A stretch of DNA of 64,000 nucleotides, from positions 1 to 64,000 of the forward strand of contig JARNMJ010000013.1 in the NCBI GenBank assembly GCA_029432795.1, written 5' to 3'. Numbering within the stretch: the first letter of the stretch is position 1; every line of letters begins with the position of its first letter. This stretch comes from Pontiellaceae bacterium B12219 (GTDB lineage: Bacteria; Verrucomicrobiota; Kiritimatiellia; Kiritimatiellales; Pontiellaceae). This document shows, in pieces, positions 1 through 9,487 of the stretch. Under the pieces are notes generated by a model, which saw only the letters and a program-made list of their open reading frames with translations, was not told where the DNA came from and ran no database searches. A program made the translations under genes and the position numbers.

Positions 1-24
1 TTCGCTATGTGGGTTATTCGTCAT
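1..24 (-). CDS. Start of an unidentified gene leaving the left edge
   Basis: Read on the minus strand, an ATG at 24-22 opens eight codons (MTNNPHSE) to the window edge. GGAGG (complement of 31-35) sits six bases upstream of it, which is good ribosome-binding-site spacing. Only eight residues are visible, so no function can be given. It could be a chance ATG behind a GGAGG. Confidence 0.35.
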
Positions 25-393
25 TTGATGCCTCCTTGGGTTTGTGAACGAAGGATTATAGCTTCAGTGACAATCCACATAGCATCTACAATTCAGTCGC
101 TGCAAGCAGCGGGGTATTGAACCCAATGCTTCGCAATAAATTTTCGGAGTACGAGATAGAGGCTCTTGAAAAGAGCAAGCTTCACCACAAAAATCTACGT
201 AGAACCCTTTTGCGCCTCTTTGTGGCCATAAAATCGGTGTGCCGAGTTCACGCCGTTTCAGGACAACGCTGATCCAAAACGATCCCTCTCTTTGAGTGCA
301 TTCCAATGATTGGAAAAAAATATAATAGATTCCTTCCGAAATTTGCTGTTTATTAAATTCTCTTTCAAAATCTGAAAACAACTAGGGGATAAC
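25..393. other. Intergenic region with one palindrome copy and a housekeeping-style repeat fragment
   Basis: No convincing gene is present. An exact copy of the dispersed palindrome (TTCCAATGATTGGAA) lies at 301-315, about 80 bases before the next start codon. The stretch around 206-224 contains TTTGCGCCTCTTTGTGGCC, which resembles the 'cgcctctttgtgg' sequences scattered between genes in many environmental bacteria. A related-looking fragment occurs near 49400. Confidence 0.5.
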
Positions 394-1917
394 ATGAAAC
401 AGAAGCGCATGGCCACACTTGCCTTATCCGCATTGCTCGCCGGAATTTTTCCAATGTCTGGAAACGCCGATAAACCGATGCATCCGGCGGTCGAAAAACT
501 CGACCTCGATGGCGATATGGTGCTTTTTCTTAACACCGCAACCCTTGAAGCGCGGGTTTTGGAATACATCGAAAACATGGGCTCCATGGTCCTGGACTCC
601 ATCGCAGATTCCTCCCCGCAAAACGCACTGGTCTTAGCGGAAGGTATTGAAACCGTGAAAACGGCCATTGAATGGAGCGGGCTGTTCTCCATCGAAGCCT
701 ATGCCATGAGCATGGCCCCGGCGGAAGAGGATTTAAGCCGCGTGGTTTCCATTGTCCAACATGCCGAAACCGATGCCGACAAACCGATCTGGCGTCTGAT
801 GGGTTCTAAACCGCGGGAGTTGGAGGGCATTGAATTTGTGCCGGCCAACGCCGTTTACACCGCCAACTCCAGTACCAGTCTCGATGAAGTCTGGAAAATC
901 GTGAACGAAGCCGTTAGCGAATTCGGCGGACCGGAAGCGGCCAACGCTTTTAATCAGCAAATCATGATGGCTCAAATGCTGATTGGAACCAATGTCAGCG
1001 CCATCACCGAGTCGATCGAAAACGATCTCCTGATTTCGCTCCAGCTTTCCGACGTCAAAACCGTCACCATTCCCCAAGCAAACGGAAAAACGCTAACCTT
1101 TCCCGAACCCAGCCTGCTGATCGGTCTGGGGATGAATGATCCAATGCTTGGAAACATTATCCTTCAGAAACTGGAATTGGCAGGAATGCCGCCCGTAAAA
1201 TCCATGCACGATGAGTACGAACTCTACACGCTGAATCTACCCATTCCCTCGCCCGTTCCGCTTTCCCCCACTCTCGTGATGACCGACGACTATCTTCTGA
1301 TCGGCTCCACGCTGGACGTCGTGAAAGAAGCCCTCGATTGTGAAGAAAATGAATCCGGACTGGTTTCAAGCCCGCTCTACAAACAACTGCTGAAAAATAT
1401 TCCGGAAGAAACCAGTGCCATCGAATTCCTCTCTCCGCGTTTCATGAAAACGTATCTGGATGTGCTGAACACAGCCATGAACGCCGCCAACGAACCGGAG
1501 TTTGAATCCATGATGAACATGATGACCGATTCCTGGGCCAACATGTATGCGGGCGGCTATGCCCTGAAAACCCCGACCGGATTTTATTCCGAATCCTATG
1601 CAAACTATGGCGGAGCAAAACCCGTCGAACTGGCAGCTTCATCCTATATCGGCGTGCTCGCCGCGATCGCGATTCCCAGTTTCCAGAAAGCGCGAAGCAA
1701 TGCGCAGGAAAAAACCTGCGAGAACAACTGCCGAATCATCGAAGCCGCCAAAGAACAATGGGCCATGGAAAATGGCAAGGCGGTTGGCACCCCGGTGACT
1801 GAAGCCGACATCTCCGAATACATTCTGGGCGGCTTCACCGCTCTGGTCTGCCCGAACGGCGGAATCTATACGATCAATCCCGTCGGAACCGACTGCGAAT
1901 GTTCAATCCATAATTGA
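394..1917 (+). CDS. Exported protein with a pilin-like C-terminal domain
   Basis: The 507-residue product starts with a signal peptide (basic start, hydrophobic run, NADK-like cleavage region around residue 25). Residues 26-410 are an exported domain I do not recognise, rich in acidic and small residues. Residues about 418-435 (IGVLAAIAIPSFQKAR) match the C-terminal half of the type IV pilin / type II pseudopilin N-terminal helix. They are followed by a cysteine-containing region (CENNCR, VCPNGG, CEC) typical of pilin-like proteins from Verrucomicrobiota-Lentisphaerota genomes. The prepilin peptidase site (G before FTLxE) is absent, so this is an internal fusion and not a processed pilin. Two palindrome copies (449-463, 1139-1153) lie in the gene. 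It is monocistronic, with convergent neighbours. Function unknown. Confidence 0.85.
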   Translation: MKQKRMATLALSALLAGIFPMSGNADKPMHPAVEKLDLDGDMVLFLNTATLEARVLEYIENMGSMVLDSIADSSPQNALVLAEGIETVKTAIEWSGLFSIEAYAMSMAPAEEDLSRVVSIVQHAETDADKPIWRLMGSKPRELEGIEFVPANAVYTANSSTSLDEVWKIVNEAVSEFGGPEAANAFNQQIMMAQMLIGTNVSAITESIENDLLISLQLSDVKTVTIPQANGKTLTFPEPSLLIGLGMNDPMLGNIILQKLELAGMPPVKSMHDEYELYTLNLPIPSPVPLSPTLVMTDDYLLIGSTLDVVKEALDCEENESGLVSSPLYKQLLKNIPEETSAIEFLSPRFMKTYLDVLNTAMNAANEPEFESMMNMMTDSWANMYAGGYALKTPTGFYSESYANYGGAKPVELAASSYIGVLAAIAIPSFQKARSNAQEKTCENNCRIIEAAKEQWAMENGKAVGTPVTEADISEYILGGFTALVCPNGGIYTINPVGTDCECSIHN

Positions 1918-1959
1918 TTCAGCCGGAAAACCGATCCGATTCGGTTGATAACAGAATAA

Positions 1960-2670
1960 TCATTCTGAAAATAACCCGGGAGCTGAAGGCGGCTCTTCCG
2001 GTTGTTTTTCAAGCAGCTCGCTGACGGTGGTGAATTCATAGCCTTGCGCTCTTAAACCGTCGATGATCAGCGGAACGGCGGCGATGGTGGCGGCGCGGTT
2101 TCCGCCCCCATCATGCAGAGCAATGATGGAACCGGGATTCACTTTTTTCAGCACCCGGTCGCAGATGGTTTGGGCATTGATTTCTTTCCAGTCGCCAACC
2201 ACCACATTTGCACTGACATGCGTGAGGCCCCGGTCGGCTACCAACTTGCGCTGCCAGGGCAGCATAAAACCGCCGGGCGGACGGAACAGCGTGGTGCTGG
2301 GGATTCCAAGGTCGGTAAAGGCCGCCTCCATTTCCTGCAATTTGCCTTCCATTTCGGTGGGCGATTCAAAAGCCAGCGATTTCCAATCGCTGGAATGTCC
2401 GCCGATCTCATGCCCGCCCTTGAAAATCTGCAGTGCGGTTTCGGGATAGGCCGTCACTTCCTGACCGATCAGAAAAAAGGTGGCGGTCACCTGTTTTTCT
2501 TCCAGAGTTTGGAGAAGCTGTCCGGTATAGGGCGGATTCGGGCCGTCGTCGAACGTAAGTGCAACGACGCGTTCGGCGGTGTCGACAAAGCGAACGCCTG
2601 CTGTGAACCAGGAAAGAATGAGCAGGCCGATCAGAATCAGAATGACGATGAGGTTTCTTAGGGTCTTCAC
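1960..2670 (-). CDS. Membrane-anchored polysaccharide deacetylase (NodB fold) with an altered zinc site
   Basis: The 236-residue product has an N-terminal membrane anchor (residues 7-25) and a NodB-homology domain (carbohydrate esterase family 4). Visible motifs are TFDDGP (motif 1), GHEIGGHSSDW (motif 2), RPPGG (motif 3), GDWK (motif 4) and LHDGG (motif 5). Family members normally carry H-x3-H in motif 2. Here the second zinc-binding His is Trp (HSSDW), and the Trp codon is part of a dispersed palindrome at 2381-2395. The enzyme would be expected to remove acetyl groups from cell-wall or extracellular sugars, but activity is doubtful with this ligand missing. It is the last gene of a minus-strand operon, 5 bases after its neighbour. 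Confidence 0.85.
   Translation of the reverse strand: MKTLRNLIVILILIGLLILSWFTAGVRFVDTAERVVALTFDDGPNPPYTGQLLQTLEEKQVTATFFLIGQEVTAYPETALQIFKGGHEIGGHSSDWKSLAFESPTEMEGKLQEMEAAFTDLGIPSTTLFRPPGGFMLPWQRKLVADRGLTHVSANVVVGDWKEINAQTICDRVLKKVNPGSIIALHDGGGNRAATIAAVPLIIDGLRAQGYEFTTVSELLEKQPEEPPSAPGLFSE
2381..2395. repeat. Palindrome copy overlapping the deacetylase zinc-binding motif
   Basis: TTCCAATCGCTGGAA. On the coding (minus) strand it covers the codons for Ser-Ser-Asp-Trp, right after the conserved motif 2 His. The Trp codon TGG is the right arm of the palindrome. Confidence 0.9.
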
Positions 2671-2675
2671 GTTTT

Positions 2676-3338
2676 TTACATATCCAATACAGTTTCGGGA
2701 TAGACTTGGCCGTTGGTGCCGATTTTGAACACATAGATCAGGCCGGGGCGCAGGCGCTTATAAACCGCGTTGCCGTAGACCGCTTTAATGCCGTGGTCGC
2801 GCAGCGCTTCAGGATTGTTGGCCAGATCCCAGATGGATTCCCAAAACAAATCCTGATCCGATTGCTTCAAATCCCGCAGTAAATCAGCGTAGCGCTCTGG
2901 ATGGGTGCCGGGGGTTGAAATATCGAACCCTTCAGACGGGCTCATGGTTTCGCCGTAAACCCGGCGCCAGAGATAGAGCGAACGCGCTTTTCCATCCAAC
3001 ACAGCCTGATCGGAAAAGGTGACGATGAGGGCGTCGAAGTGGATCACATCGCCTTCGATTTCGTATTCTTTTTCAAGCACCCGGTTGAGCAGATCGCCGC
3101 GGGCGGTTTCAACAAACTTGATAGTGGTATAGAGTTTGCCGTCGCGCGTTTCCTGTTTAAGCACTTTGGCAAAGCCGATCTGATCTTCGTGGGTCAGGGT
3201 GGTGATGGCCTTCTTCAGTTTTTCATTATCGGCCAGCAAATCGTGCACCGTTTTCGTGCCGTAAAAAATCGTTCCTCCAACGAAGGCGAGCACAACCAGA
3301 AAAAGAATGGAAATGATTCCCCGAAAAAAACGCCTCAT
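2676..3338 (-). CDS. Single-pass membrane protein of unknown function
   Basis: The 220-residue product has one N-terminal membrane segment (about residues 8-27). A short heptad-like stretch (HDLLADNEKLKKAITTL, about 32-48) may form a coiled coil, and a soluble, presumably periplasmic domain follows. I do not recognise the family. Its ATG overlaps the stop of the upstream dmeF-like gene (ATGA at 3338-3335) and the deacetylase follows after 5 bases, so the genes should be co-translated. No catalytic motif is apparent. Confidence 0.8.
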   Translation of the reverse strand: MRRFFRGIISILFLVVLAFVGGTIFYGTKTVHDLLADNEKLKKAITTLTHEDQIGFAKVLKQETRDGKLYTTIKFVETARGDLLNRVLEKEYEIEGDVIHFDALIVTFSDQAVLDGKARSLYLWRRVYGETMSPSEGFDISTPGTHPERYADLLRDLKQSDQDLFWESIWDLANNPEALRDHGIKAVYGNAVYKRLRPGLIYVFKIGTNGQVYPETVLDM

Positions 3339-4237
3339 TTCCGGTGCACCTCAACATTCACATGAACAAGATCATCCATACCGTCCAGCAGCAATTTCAC
3401 CGCATCAGGTTTCCAATCGCTGGATGTTTCCACCGCCAGAATGACGGCATGGTGCCCGGGCGAAACGGCCCAGACATGCAGATCGGTGACGTCGAGATCG
3501 GCCTCGGCCTCCACCGTGGTACGAATGGTTTGGCAGAAGGCCGGGTCGACGCTGCCGTCGAGCAGAACACTGCTGGTTTCGCGGATCAGGCCGACGGCCC
3601 ATTTCGTGATGACCAGCGAACCGACCACGCCCATAAGCGGATCGAGCACGGTCCAGCCGAAGATTCGCCCGAATGTCAGGGCAATAATGGCGGCCACAGA
3701 AGTGAGCGCATCGGCCAGCACATGAAAATAAGCGGCTTTCAGATTATGATCTTCGTGATGGTTGTGCGTATGTCCATGGTGATGGTGCTGATGGTCATCC
3801 TTAAGCAGCAGCGCGGAAACGAGGTTGACCACTAAACCGATGACGGCCACCCCGATCGCTTCGTTAAAACGGATTTCCCGCGGTTCAAGAATGCGGTGAA
3901 TCGATTCGACGGCCATCAGCAGCGCCACCACACCGAGGGCGACTGCACTGGCAAAACCGCCGAGAACGCTGACTTTTCCGGTGCCGAAACTGAAGCGCGG
4001 ATTCCGGGCGTTTTTGCGGGCGTAGCGATAGGCAAAGATGGTGATGCCGAATGCGGCGGCGTGTGTGCCCATATGCCAGCCGTCGGCCGTGAGCGCCATG
4101 GAATTGAAGAGGTAACCGGCCACGATTTCAACGGCCATGGTGACGAGTGTTAAAGCGAGAACCAGATACACCCGGCGCTCGCCACGCTCGCTCGCATGGA
4201 GGAAATCATGGTCGTGTAAGTCGCACCGGGTCATCAT
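3335..4237 (-). CDS. dmeF: Cation-diffusion-facilitator metal exporter (DmeF type)
   Basis: This 300-residue inner-membrane protein should export divalent metal cations, most likely Co/Ni in the DmeF subgroup, in exchange for protons. Visible features are an N-terminal His/Asp segment (HDHDFLHASERGERR), and a TM2 metal site ADGWHMGTH with the D/H pattern of DmeF. A cytoplasmic His-rich loop (HQHHHHGHTHNHHEDH, around residue 150) precedes the TM5 site HVLADALTS. The C-terminal cytoplasmic domain follows. A one-mismatch palindrome copy (3411-3425) codes SSDWK in that domain. The start directly abuts the phosphoesterase stop. The DmeF subtype is inferred from the DGWHMxTH and HERxERR-like features; a zinc exporter is the alternative. 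Confidence 0.9.
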   Translation of the reverse strand: MMTRCDLHDHDFLHASERGERRVYLVLALTLVTMAVEIVAGYLFNSMALTADGWHMGTHAAAFGITIFAYRYARKNARNPRFSFGTGKVSVLGGFASAVALGVVALLMAVESIHRILEPREIRFNEAIGVAVIGLVVNLVSALLLKDDHQHHHHGHTHNHHEDHNLKAAYFHVLADALTSVAAIIALTFGRIFGWTVLDPLMGVVGSLVITKWAVGLIRETSSVLLDGSVDPAFCQTIRTTVEAEADLDVTDLHVWAVSPGHHAVILAVETSSDWKPDAVKLLLDGMDDLVHVNVEVHRK

Positions 4238-4978
4238 TTACATTCGTTCCAGAGGTTGGAAATCGCGGATCAGGCGCACCCCTTTCGGTGTAAGTTCAAG
4301 CACGGCCGGGCCGGCATCATCCACGTGTGCACTCAAGGTGTAATACGAGGTTCCATCAACCTGAATCAGATCGTCTTCATGATTATGCCCCTGGAAAACA
4401 GCGGCCACTTTATCCGTCAGGGAAATCATGTTTCGTATCAGATCGTAGTTGCGCACGGCAAAGCGCGTTTCCTTATCGATCCGCTGGTGGCTGATGATGA
4501 TGGTCGGCTGCAGCGAGGCCGCAAGACGAGTGCGCAGCCATTCGATCTCGCCGTCGGGAATAAACGATTCCTTCCAGTCGAAATTCCCGGCGCAATATTC
4601 GGTGCCGTCCGGCGAAAAATTTCCGTCGATACAGATAAAGGTATAACCGCCCGCCTCGAAATGGAAGCGGGAGGAATCGCCGGCGCGGCCGAGGGCATTA
4701 TAAAACTCGGCTTTGGAAAGATAGTCCAGGTCGTGATTGCCCGGCATAAAATGAACCTGGCCTTTGAACACATCGAAAAGCGCCGAGACTTCGCGCAGCA
4801 TGCGGCGGGCATGCGTTTTTGTTTCGCCGTTCACCAGATCGCCCATCACCACCAGCGTTTCAATTCCGCCGGTATTCAACAGCGACACTTTCTCGAATAA
4901 ACGGTTCAGCGCCACCGCACATCCATCGTAATGAACGTCCGTAATTAATCCGATTCGGTTGGATGACGTTTTCAGCAT
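4238..4978 (-). CDS. Calcineurin-like metallophosphoesterase
   Basis: The 246-residue product has all the dinuclear metal motifs of the calcineurin-like superfamily in order: DVHYD (residues 14-18), GDLVN (46-50), GNHD (about 81-84), SHQR (about 164) and GHNH (about 198). No signal peptide is present, so it is probably cytoplasmic. The substrate is not evident from sequence. It is first in a four-gene minus-strand operon with the metal exporter, the membrane protein and the deacetylase. A palindrome copy (4247-4261) encodes the FQPLERM tail, ending three residues before the stop. Confidence 0.9.
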   Translation of the reverse strand: MLKTSSNRIGLITDVHYDGCAVALNRLFEKVSLLNTGGIETLVVMGDLVNGETKTHARRMLREVSALFDVFKGQVHFMPGNHDLDYLSKAEFYNALGRAGDSSRFHFEAGGYTFICIDGNFSPDGTEYCAGNFDWKESFIPDGEIEWLRTRLAASLQPTIIISHQRIDKETRFAVRNYDLIRNMISLTDKVAAVFQGHNHEDDLIQVDGTSYYTLSAHVDDAGPAVLELTPKGVRLIRDFQPLERM

Positions 4979-5031
4979 GGCCAGAACTTAGATGGAATCC
5001 TCTAAAGCGAAAAGTGAAATGTGTACGCACT

Positions 5032-5062
5032 TTCCATGCATTGGAAATTCCAACCCCCGGAA
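5032..5062. repeat. Two adjacent palindrome copies between convergent-side genes
   Basis: TTCCATGCATTGGAA (5032-5046) is followed one base later by TTCCAACCCCCGGAA (5048-5062, right arm with one change). They sit between the phosphoesterase start and the 3' end of the PAS-AraC gene, and do not overlap coding sequence. Confidence 0.8.
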
Positions 5063-5070
5063 AGACCGGA

Positions 5071-5814
5071 TCAGCCCGTGTATTGCTTGCGGTAATCTTT
5101 CGGAGAAGAGCCCATAATTTTGTGAAAGTTGCGGGTAAAATGCGAATGATCGTAGAAGCCGCAATCGAGGGCAATCGATGCAATCGTATCGTTCGTGGTG
5201 GTTAACCGATGGCTCGCGGCACGGATGCGGACATTCATGATGTGCTTGAGCGGAGAAATCTGGAAAACCTTGCGGAAGCGGCGTTCGAACTGACTAACGG
5301 AAAAGTGGACCAGTGCGGCGAGCGTCTTGATTTCAATCGAATGCATATAGTTGTCGCGCACATATTCCAGCACAACCTGCATTTCGGTGTACGGGCGCAA
5401 AGCCAAACCTGCCCGGGTGATATCGCGTGCGGTTCCGGCCAGGCCGATGATTTCGCCGGCGGGGGAGAAAAGCGGTACTTTGGTGGTGACAAACCAATTG
5501 ATTGAGTTCCCCGGGTCGGGAGCCAGTTCCACCTTATCAACGATCTTCTCTCCGGTATCCATGACGTAATTATCATCCTTCACATACCCTTCTGCGCGAT
5601 CGGCCGGAAAAAAATCAAAATCAGTTTTACCGATAATACCGGCTTCTGAGCTCTCCCCGCACTGTTTCACAAACTGGTCATTCCCGAGAACAAAACGCCC
5701 CTGCCGGTCTTTCATGAAATACCAGACATCCGGCAGGTGATTAAACAAAACCTGCATCTGCTGCGGGCTGTGCATCCGTGCCAGAAAATCAGCCTTGAAA
5801 TCCGTTGTGTCCAT
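5071..5814 (-). CDS. AraC-family regulator with N-terminal PAS domain
   Basis: The 247-residue product joins a PAS sensor domain (about residues 17-130, with LPDVWYFMKDRQGRFVLGN and a PAC-like GEIIGLAGTARDIT) to a two-helix-turn-helix AraC/XylS DNA-binding domain (about 140-247, with the signature DCGFYDHSHFTRNFHKIMGSSPKDYRKQ). The start at 5814 was chosen over an upstream in-frame ATG because AGAGGAAGAAG lies just before it, and because the conserved operator-like repeat 5846-5876 then stays outside the gene. It is divergent from the sugar cluster and is its likely regulator. The PAS ligand is unknown. Confidence 0.9.
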   Translation of the reverse strand: MDTTDFKADFLARMHSPQQMQVLFNHLPDVWYFMKDRQGRFVLGNDQFVKQCGESSEAGIIGKTDFDFFPADRAEGYVKDDNYVMDTGEKIVDKVELAPDPGNSINWFVTTKVPLFSPAGEIIGLAGTARDITRAGLALRPYTEMQVVLEYVRDNYMHSIEIKTLAALVHFSVSQFERRFRKVFQISPLKHIMNVRIRAASHRLTTTNDTIASIALDCGFYDHSHFTRNFHKIMGSSPKDYRKQYTG

Positions 5815-5845
5815 CTCTTCTTCCTCTGATTGATAATGCTTAAAA

Positions 5846-5876
5846 TGTACAAGTATCAGCCCATGATCTACAAGAC
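5846..5876. promoter_or_regulatory. Putative AraC-type operator, copy 1
   Basis: TGTACAA, 16 bases, then TACAAGAC. The two half-sites share TACAA in direct orientation 23 bases apart, as expected for a tandem AraC-family site. It lies in the divergent region between the PAS-AraC gene and the sugar permease. The same arrangement recurs at 10509-10539 (identical half-sites) and 46956-46986 (one change). Confidence 0.65.
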
Positions 5877-5911
5877 ACTTTATTCTCTTTAACACTAACG
5901 TCTTAAACCAT

Positions 5912-5935
5912 CCCGGACTGCCGTTGCAGTCCGGG
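5912..5935 (+). other. Perfect hairpin in the permease leader
   Basis: CCCGGACTGC / loop CGTT / GCAGTCCGGG: a perfect 10-bp stem with a 4-base loop. It ends 34 bases before the permease start and has no T-run, so it is not a standard terminator. It could stabilise the mRNA or be a protein-binding inverted repeat. Confidence 0.6.
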
Positions 5936-5969
5936 AGAGGCCACTCAACCAGTAAAGGGAGATGTCAGA

Positions 5970-7130
5970 ATGGTAAAAGTTGTCGCGTTATTAGGAGTGT
6001 TTGGATTGGGCATGTGCTTCGCCTTGTTAGGATCTGTCAGCGTTAAACTGATGCCTCGGCTTAAAATCGACCAGGGCCGCTTCGGTTCACTGATTTCCGC
6101 CTTCATGTTCACCTCGCTGATTGCATCGCTCGTTATGGGCGTGGTAACCGACCAGGTAGGCTATAAACCCGTGGCCATGTTCGGCTTTATACTGACGGCC
6201 GTTGTGATCTTCATGCTCGCCTACGCCAAGAGCTACACCGCCACTTTGATTGCCTGTCTACTGCTCGGCTTTGGTGCCATGGCGCTGAATACGGCCGGTA
6301 ATACCCTTATTCCGCAGGTACTTTTCGGCGGCGAAAAACCGGCTGAAGCCAGTAATATGGGAAATGTATTCTTCGGGCTCGGCCTTTTTCTGACCCCGAT
6401 GATCATCAGCTTTCTCTTCCGGAAAACCAGCTATGAAAAAGCTGTTTCCGCGTTGGGTGTAATTATCCTGATTCCGGTGATCTGCGCCGCGACCGCCACC
6501 TATCCTGAATCCGCCAATGCTTTTGCCATCGGCGATGCACTCGGCCTGCTCGCCAAACCCGCCGTTCTTCTGGCGGCCTTTGTACTGTTCTGCTACATCG
6601 CGCTCGAATCTTCGTTCTGCAACTGGCTTCCCGCATTCGGAAAAGAGGTCATCACCAATGAATCGCCGGACACCGATGAAAACGTTGCCGATGCTTCTGC
6701 GCAGGGATTGCTCTCGATGTTCGCCATTGCCATGATGGTGGGGCGGCTTGTTTTCAGCGCACTGCCAAAAGTCACCCTGTTCGGCGGCTACTATATTGCC
6801 GGCGCGGCCCTTGCCGCCGGATTAATCATTCTGGCGATGACCCGCTGTAAAAGTGCCAAAACGGCCAAGCTGCTCTCTGCGGCGGCCGGCTTTGCATTTG
6901 CGCCCTGTTTCCCGACCACAGTCGGCGTGACCTTCGCGAAATTCTCGCCGGAACTCTACGGCAGTATCTTCGGCATCATTTTTGCAGTCGGCCTGCTCGG
7001 CGGCGTGATTATTCCGAAAGCAATCGGCAACATGGCGGGAAATTCCAGCATCCAGAAAAGCCTCAAGCTGTTGCTGCCGGCCTGCATTCTGCTCGTCGTC
7101 CTTGCGGTTGTGCTTGGATATCTCAAATAA
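5970..7130 (+). CDS. Major-facilitator sugar permease
   Basis: This 386-residue inner-membrane protein has about twelve hydrophobic segments and is MFS-like overall. It includes the loop 2-3 motif GVVTDQVGYKPV and a mid-protein acidic loop (NESPDTDENVADASAQG). It resembles the FucP-like sugar:proton symporter group in length and layout, but the substrate cannot be read from sequence. AAAGGGAG precedes the start. It is first in a co-directional cluster with a Gfo/Idh/MocA oxidoreductase, a TIM-barrel epimerase and a ThuA protein, and probably imports their substrate. Confidence 0.85.
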   Translation: MVKVVALLGVFGLGMCFALLGSVSVKLMPRLKIDQGRFGSLISAFMFTSLIASLVMGVVTDQVGYKPVAMFGFILTAVVIFMLAYAKSYTATLIACLLLGFGAMALNTAGNTLIPQVLFGGEKPAEASNMGNVFFGLGLFLTPMIISFLFRKTSYEKAVSALGVIILIPVICAATATYPESANAFAIGDALGLLAKPAVLLAAFVLFCYIALESSFCNWLPAFGKEVITNESPDTDENVADASAQGLLSMFAIAMMVGRLVFSALPKVTLFGGYYIAGAALAAGLIILAMTRCKSAKTAKLLSAAAGFAFAPCFPTTVGVTFAKFSPELYGSIFGIIFAVGLLGGVIIPKAIGNMAGNSSIQKSLKLLLPACILLVVLAVVLGYLK

Positions 7131-7156
7131 AATTTTAAATAACAGGAGTTAAACTC

Positions 7157-8308
7157 ATGGATAGAAAACTGCGCATGGGAATGGTCGGAGGCGGCCGCGA
7201 CGCATTTATCGGAGCGGTGCATCGTATCGCCGCCGGAATCGACGGAAAAATAGAGCTGGTCTGTGGCGCGTTCAGCAGCAGCCCGGAAAAATCGAAAGCC
7301 AGCGGCAAAGACCTGATGCTGCCGGTCGACCGCTGCTACGGCTCCTATCAGGAAATGATGGAAAAGGAAGCCGCCCTGCCGGAAGGCGAACGGATGGATT
7401 TCGTGGCAATCGTCACCCCGAACCACATGCACTATCCCGTCGCCTCCGCCGCTCTCGCCGCCGGTTTCCATGTGGTATGCGACAAACCGGTCACCTTCAC
7501 TCTGGCCGAAGTCCAACAGCTGGAAGCGGAAATCAAGCAGTCTAAAAAGCTGTTCTGCCTGACCCACAACTACACCGGCTCCTCCATGGTGAAAGAGGCG
7601 CGCGAACTGGTGAAAAGCGGACAGCTCGGAAAAATCCGCCGTGTGGTGGTGGAATACCCGCAAGGCTGGCTGGCCGAAGACCTCGAAAAAACAGGACAGA
7701 AACAGGCCTCGTGGCGCGTTGACCCCAAACAGGCGGGAATCAGCTGCTGTATGGGCGATATCGGAACGCACTGCGCCAACCTGGCGGAATACATTGTCGG
7801 TTCCCCCATCAAAGAACTCTGCTCCGATCTCTCCACCTTTGTGAAAGGCCGTAAACTGGATGACGATGGCAATGTGCTGATCCGTTTTAAGAACGGAGCA
7901 AAAGGAGTTCTCTGGGCCAGTCAAATTGCCGTCGGCAAGGAAAACGGGCTGAATATCCGGGTCTACGGAGAAAAGGGCGGCATAGAATGGCAGCAGGAGG
8001 AGCCCAACTCGCTGGTGGTTCGCTGGACGGATAAACCAATGGAAATCCGCCGGGCGGGAACCGGCTTTGTCGGAGCCGCCGCTGCGGCTGTAACACGCAC
8101 ACCGGCCGGGCATCCGGAAGGATACCTCGAAGCGTTTGCCAATATTTACAACAACTTTGCCGACACCCTGATCGGCGAGCTGACCGGCAACCGTATCAAA
8201 GTGGCCGACCGCGACTACCCGACCATTAAAGACGGCATCCGCGGAATGGCGTTCCTCGATGCCGTCGTTAAATCATCTTCAAGTGAATCTAAATGGATCA
8301 AGCTCTAA
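7157..8308 (+). CDS. Gfo/Idh/MocA-family sugar oxidoreductase (cytoplasmic)
   Basis: The 383-residue product has an N-terminal Rossmann fold with MGMVGGGRDAFIG (dinucleotide-binding glycine motif, residues 8-20), the family motif CDKP (variant of EKP, about residue 117) and a C-terminal alpha/beta substrate domain (GDIGTHCANL contributes active-site His). No signal peptide is present. It should oxidise or reduce a sugar or inositol-type alcohol with NAD(P). It starts 27 bases after the permease with AGGAGTT upstream. ThuA and epimerase neighbours are the classic company of 3-keto-sugar or inositol-like catabolism; the exact substrate is not determinable. Confidence 0.9.
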   Translation: MDRKLRMGMVGGGRDAFIGAVHRIAAGIDGKIELVCGAFSSSPEKSKASGKDLMLPVDRCYGSYQEMMEKEAALPEGERMDFVAIVTPNHMHYPVASAALAAGFHVVCDKPVTFTLAEVQQLEAEIKQSKKLFCLTHNYTGSSMVKEARELVKSGQLGKIRRVVVEYPQGWLAEDLEKTGQKQASWRVDPKQAGISCCMGDIGTHCANLAEYIVGSPIKELCSDLSTFVKGRKLDDDGNVLIRFKNGAKGVLWASQIAVGKENGLNIRVYGEKGGIEWQQEEPNSLVVRWTDKPMEIRRAGTGFVGAAAAAVTRTPAGHPEGYLEAFANIYNNFADTLIGELTGNRIKVADRDYPTIKDGIRGMAFLDAVVKSSSSESKWIKL

Positions 8309-8396
8309 GAGCTTGAGAGTCCGGGGCCGAAGGTCGGAAAGTCCACGGTCCTGACCTTTGACGTTAAACCTCAGCCCCAAAACAAGGAGCAATACC

Positions 8397-9389
<993 letters not shown>

Positions 9390-9487
9390 TCGTTTCCTGC
9401 CATGTGAATGTCATGAAAATCTGATCCGGGAAATAATCCGCTCCGATTGGCTGATTCCGGATACTCTAAATAAAAGGAAACTCTGAA

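Noticed and set aside
301-315. The palindrome as a transcription terminator
   Set aside because: Stems are only 6-7 bp, T-runs are absent, and most copies are inside genes, so they cannot be terminators in general.
6956-8113. A 385-codon frame opposite the permease end and oxidoreductase
   Set aside because: It crosses two real genes and their spacer and shows no family motif.
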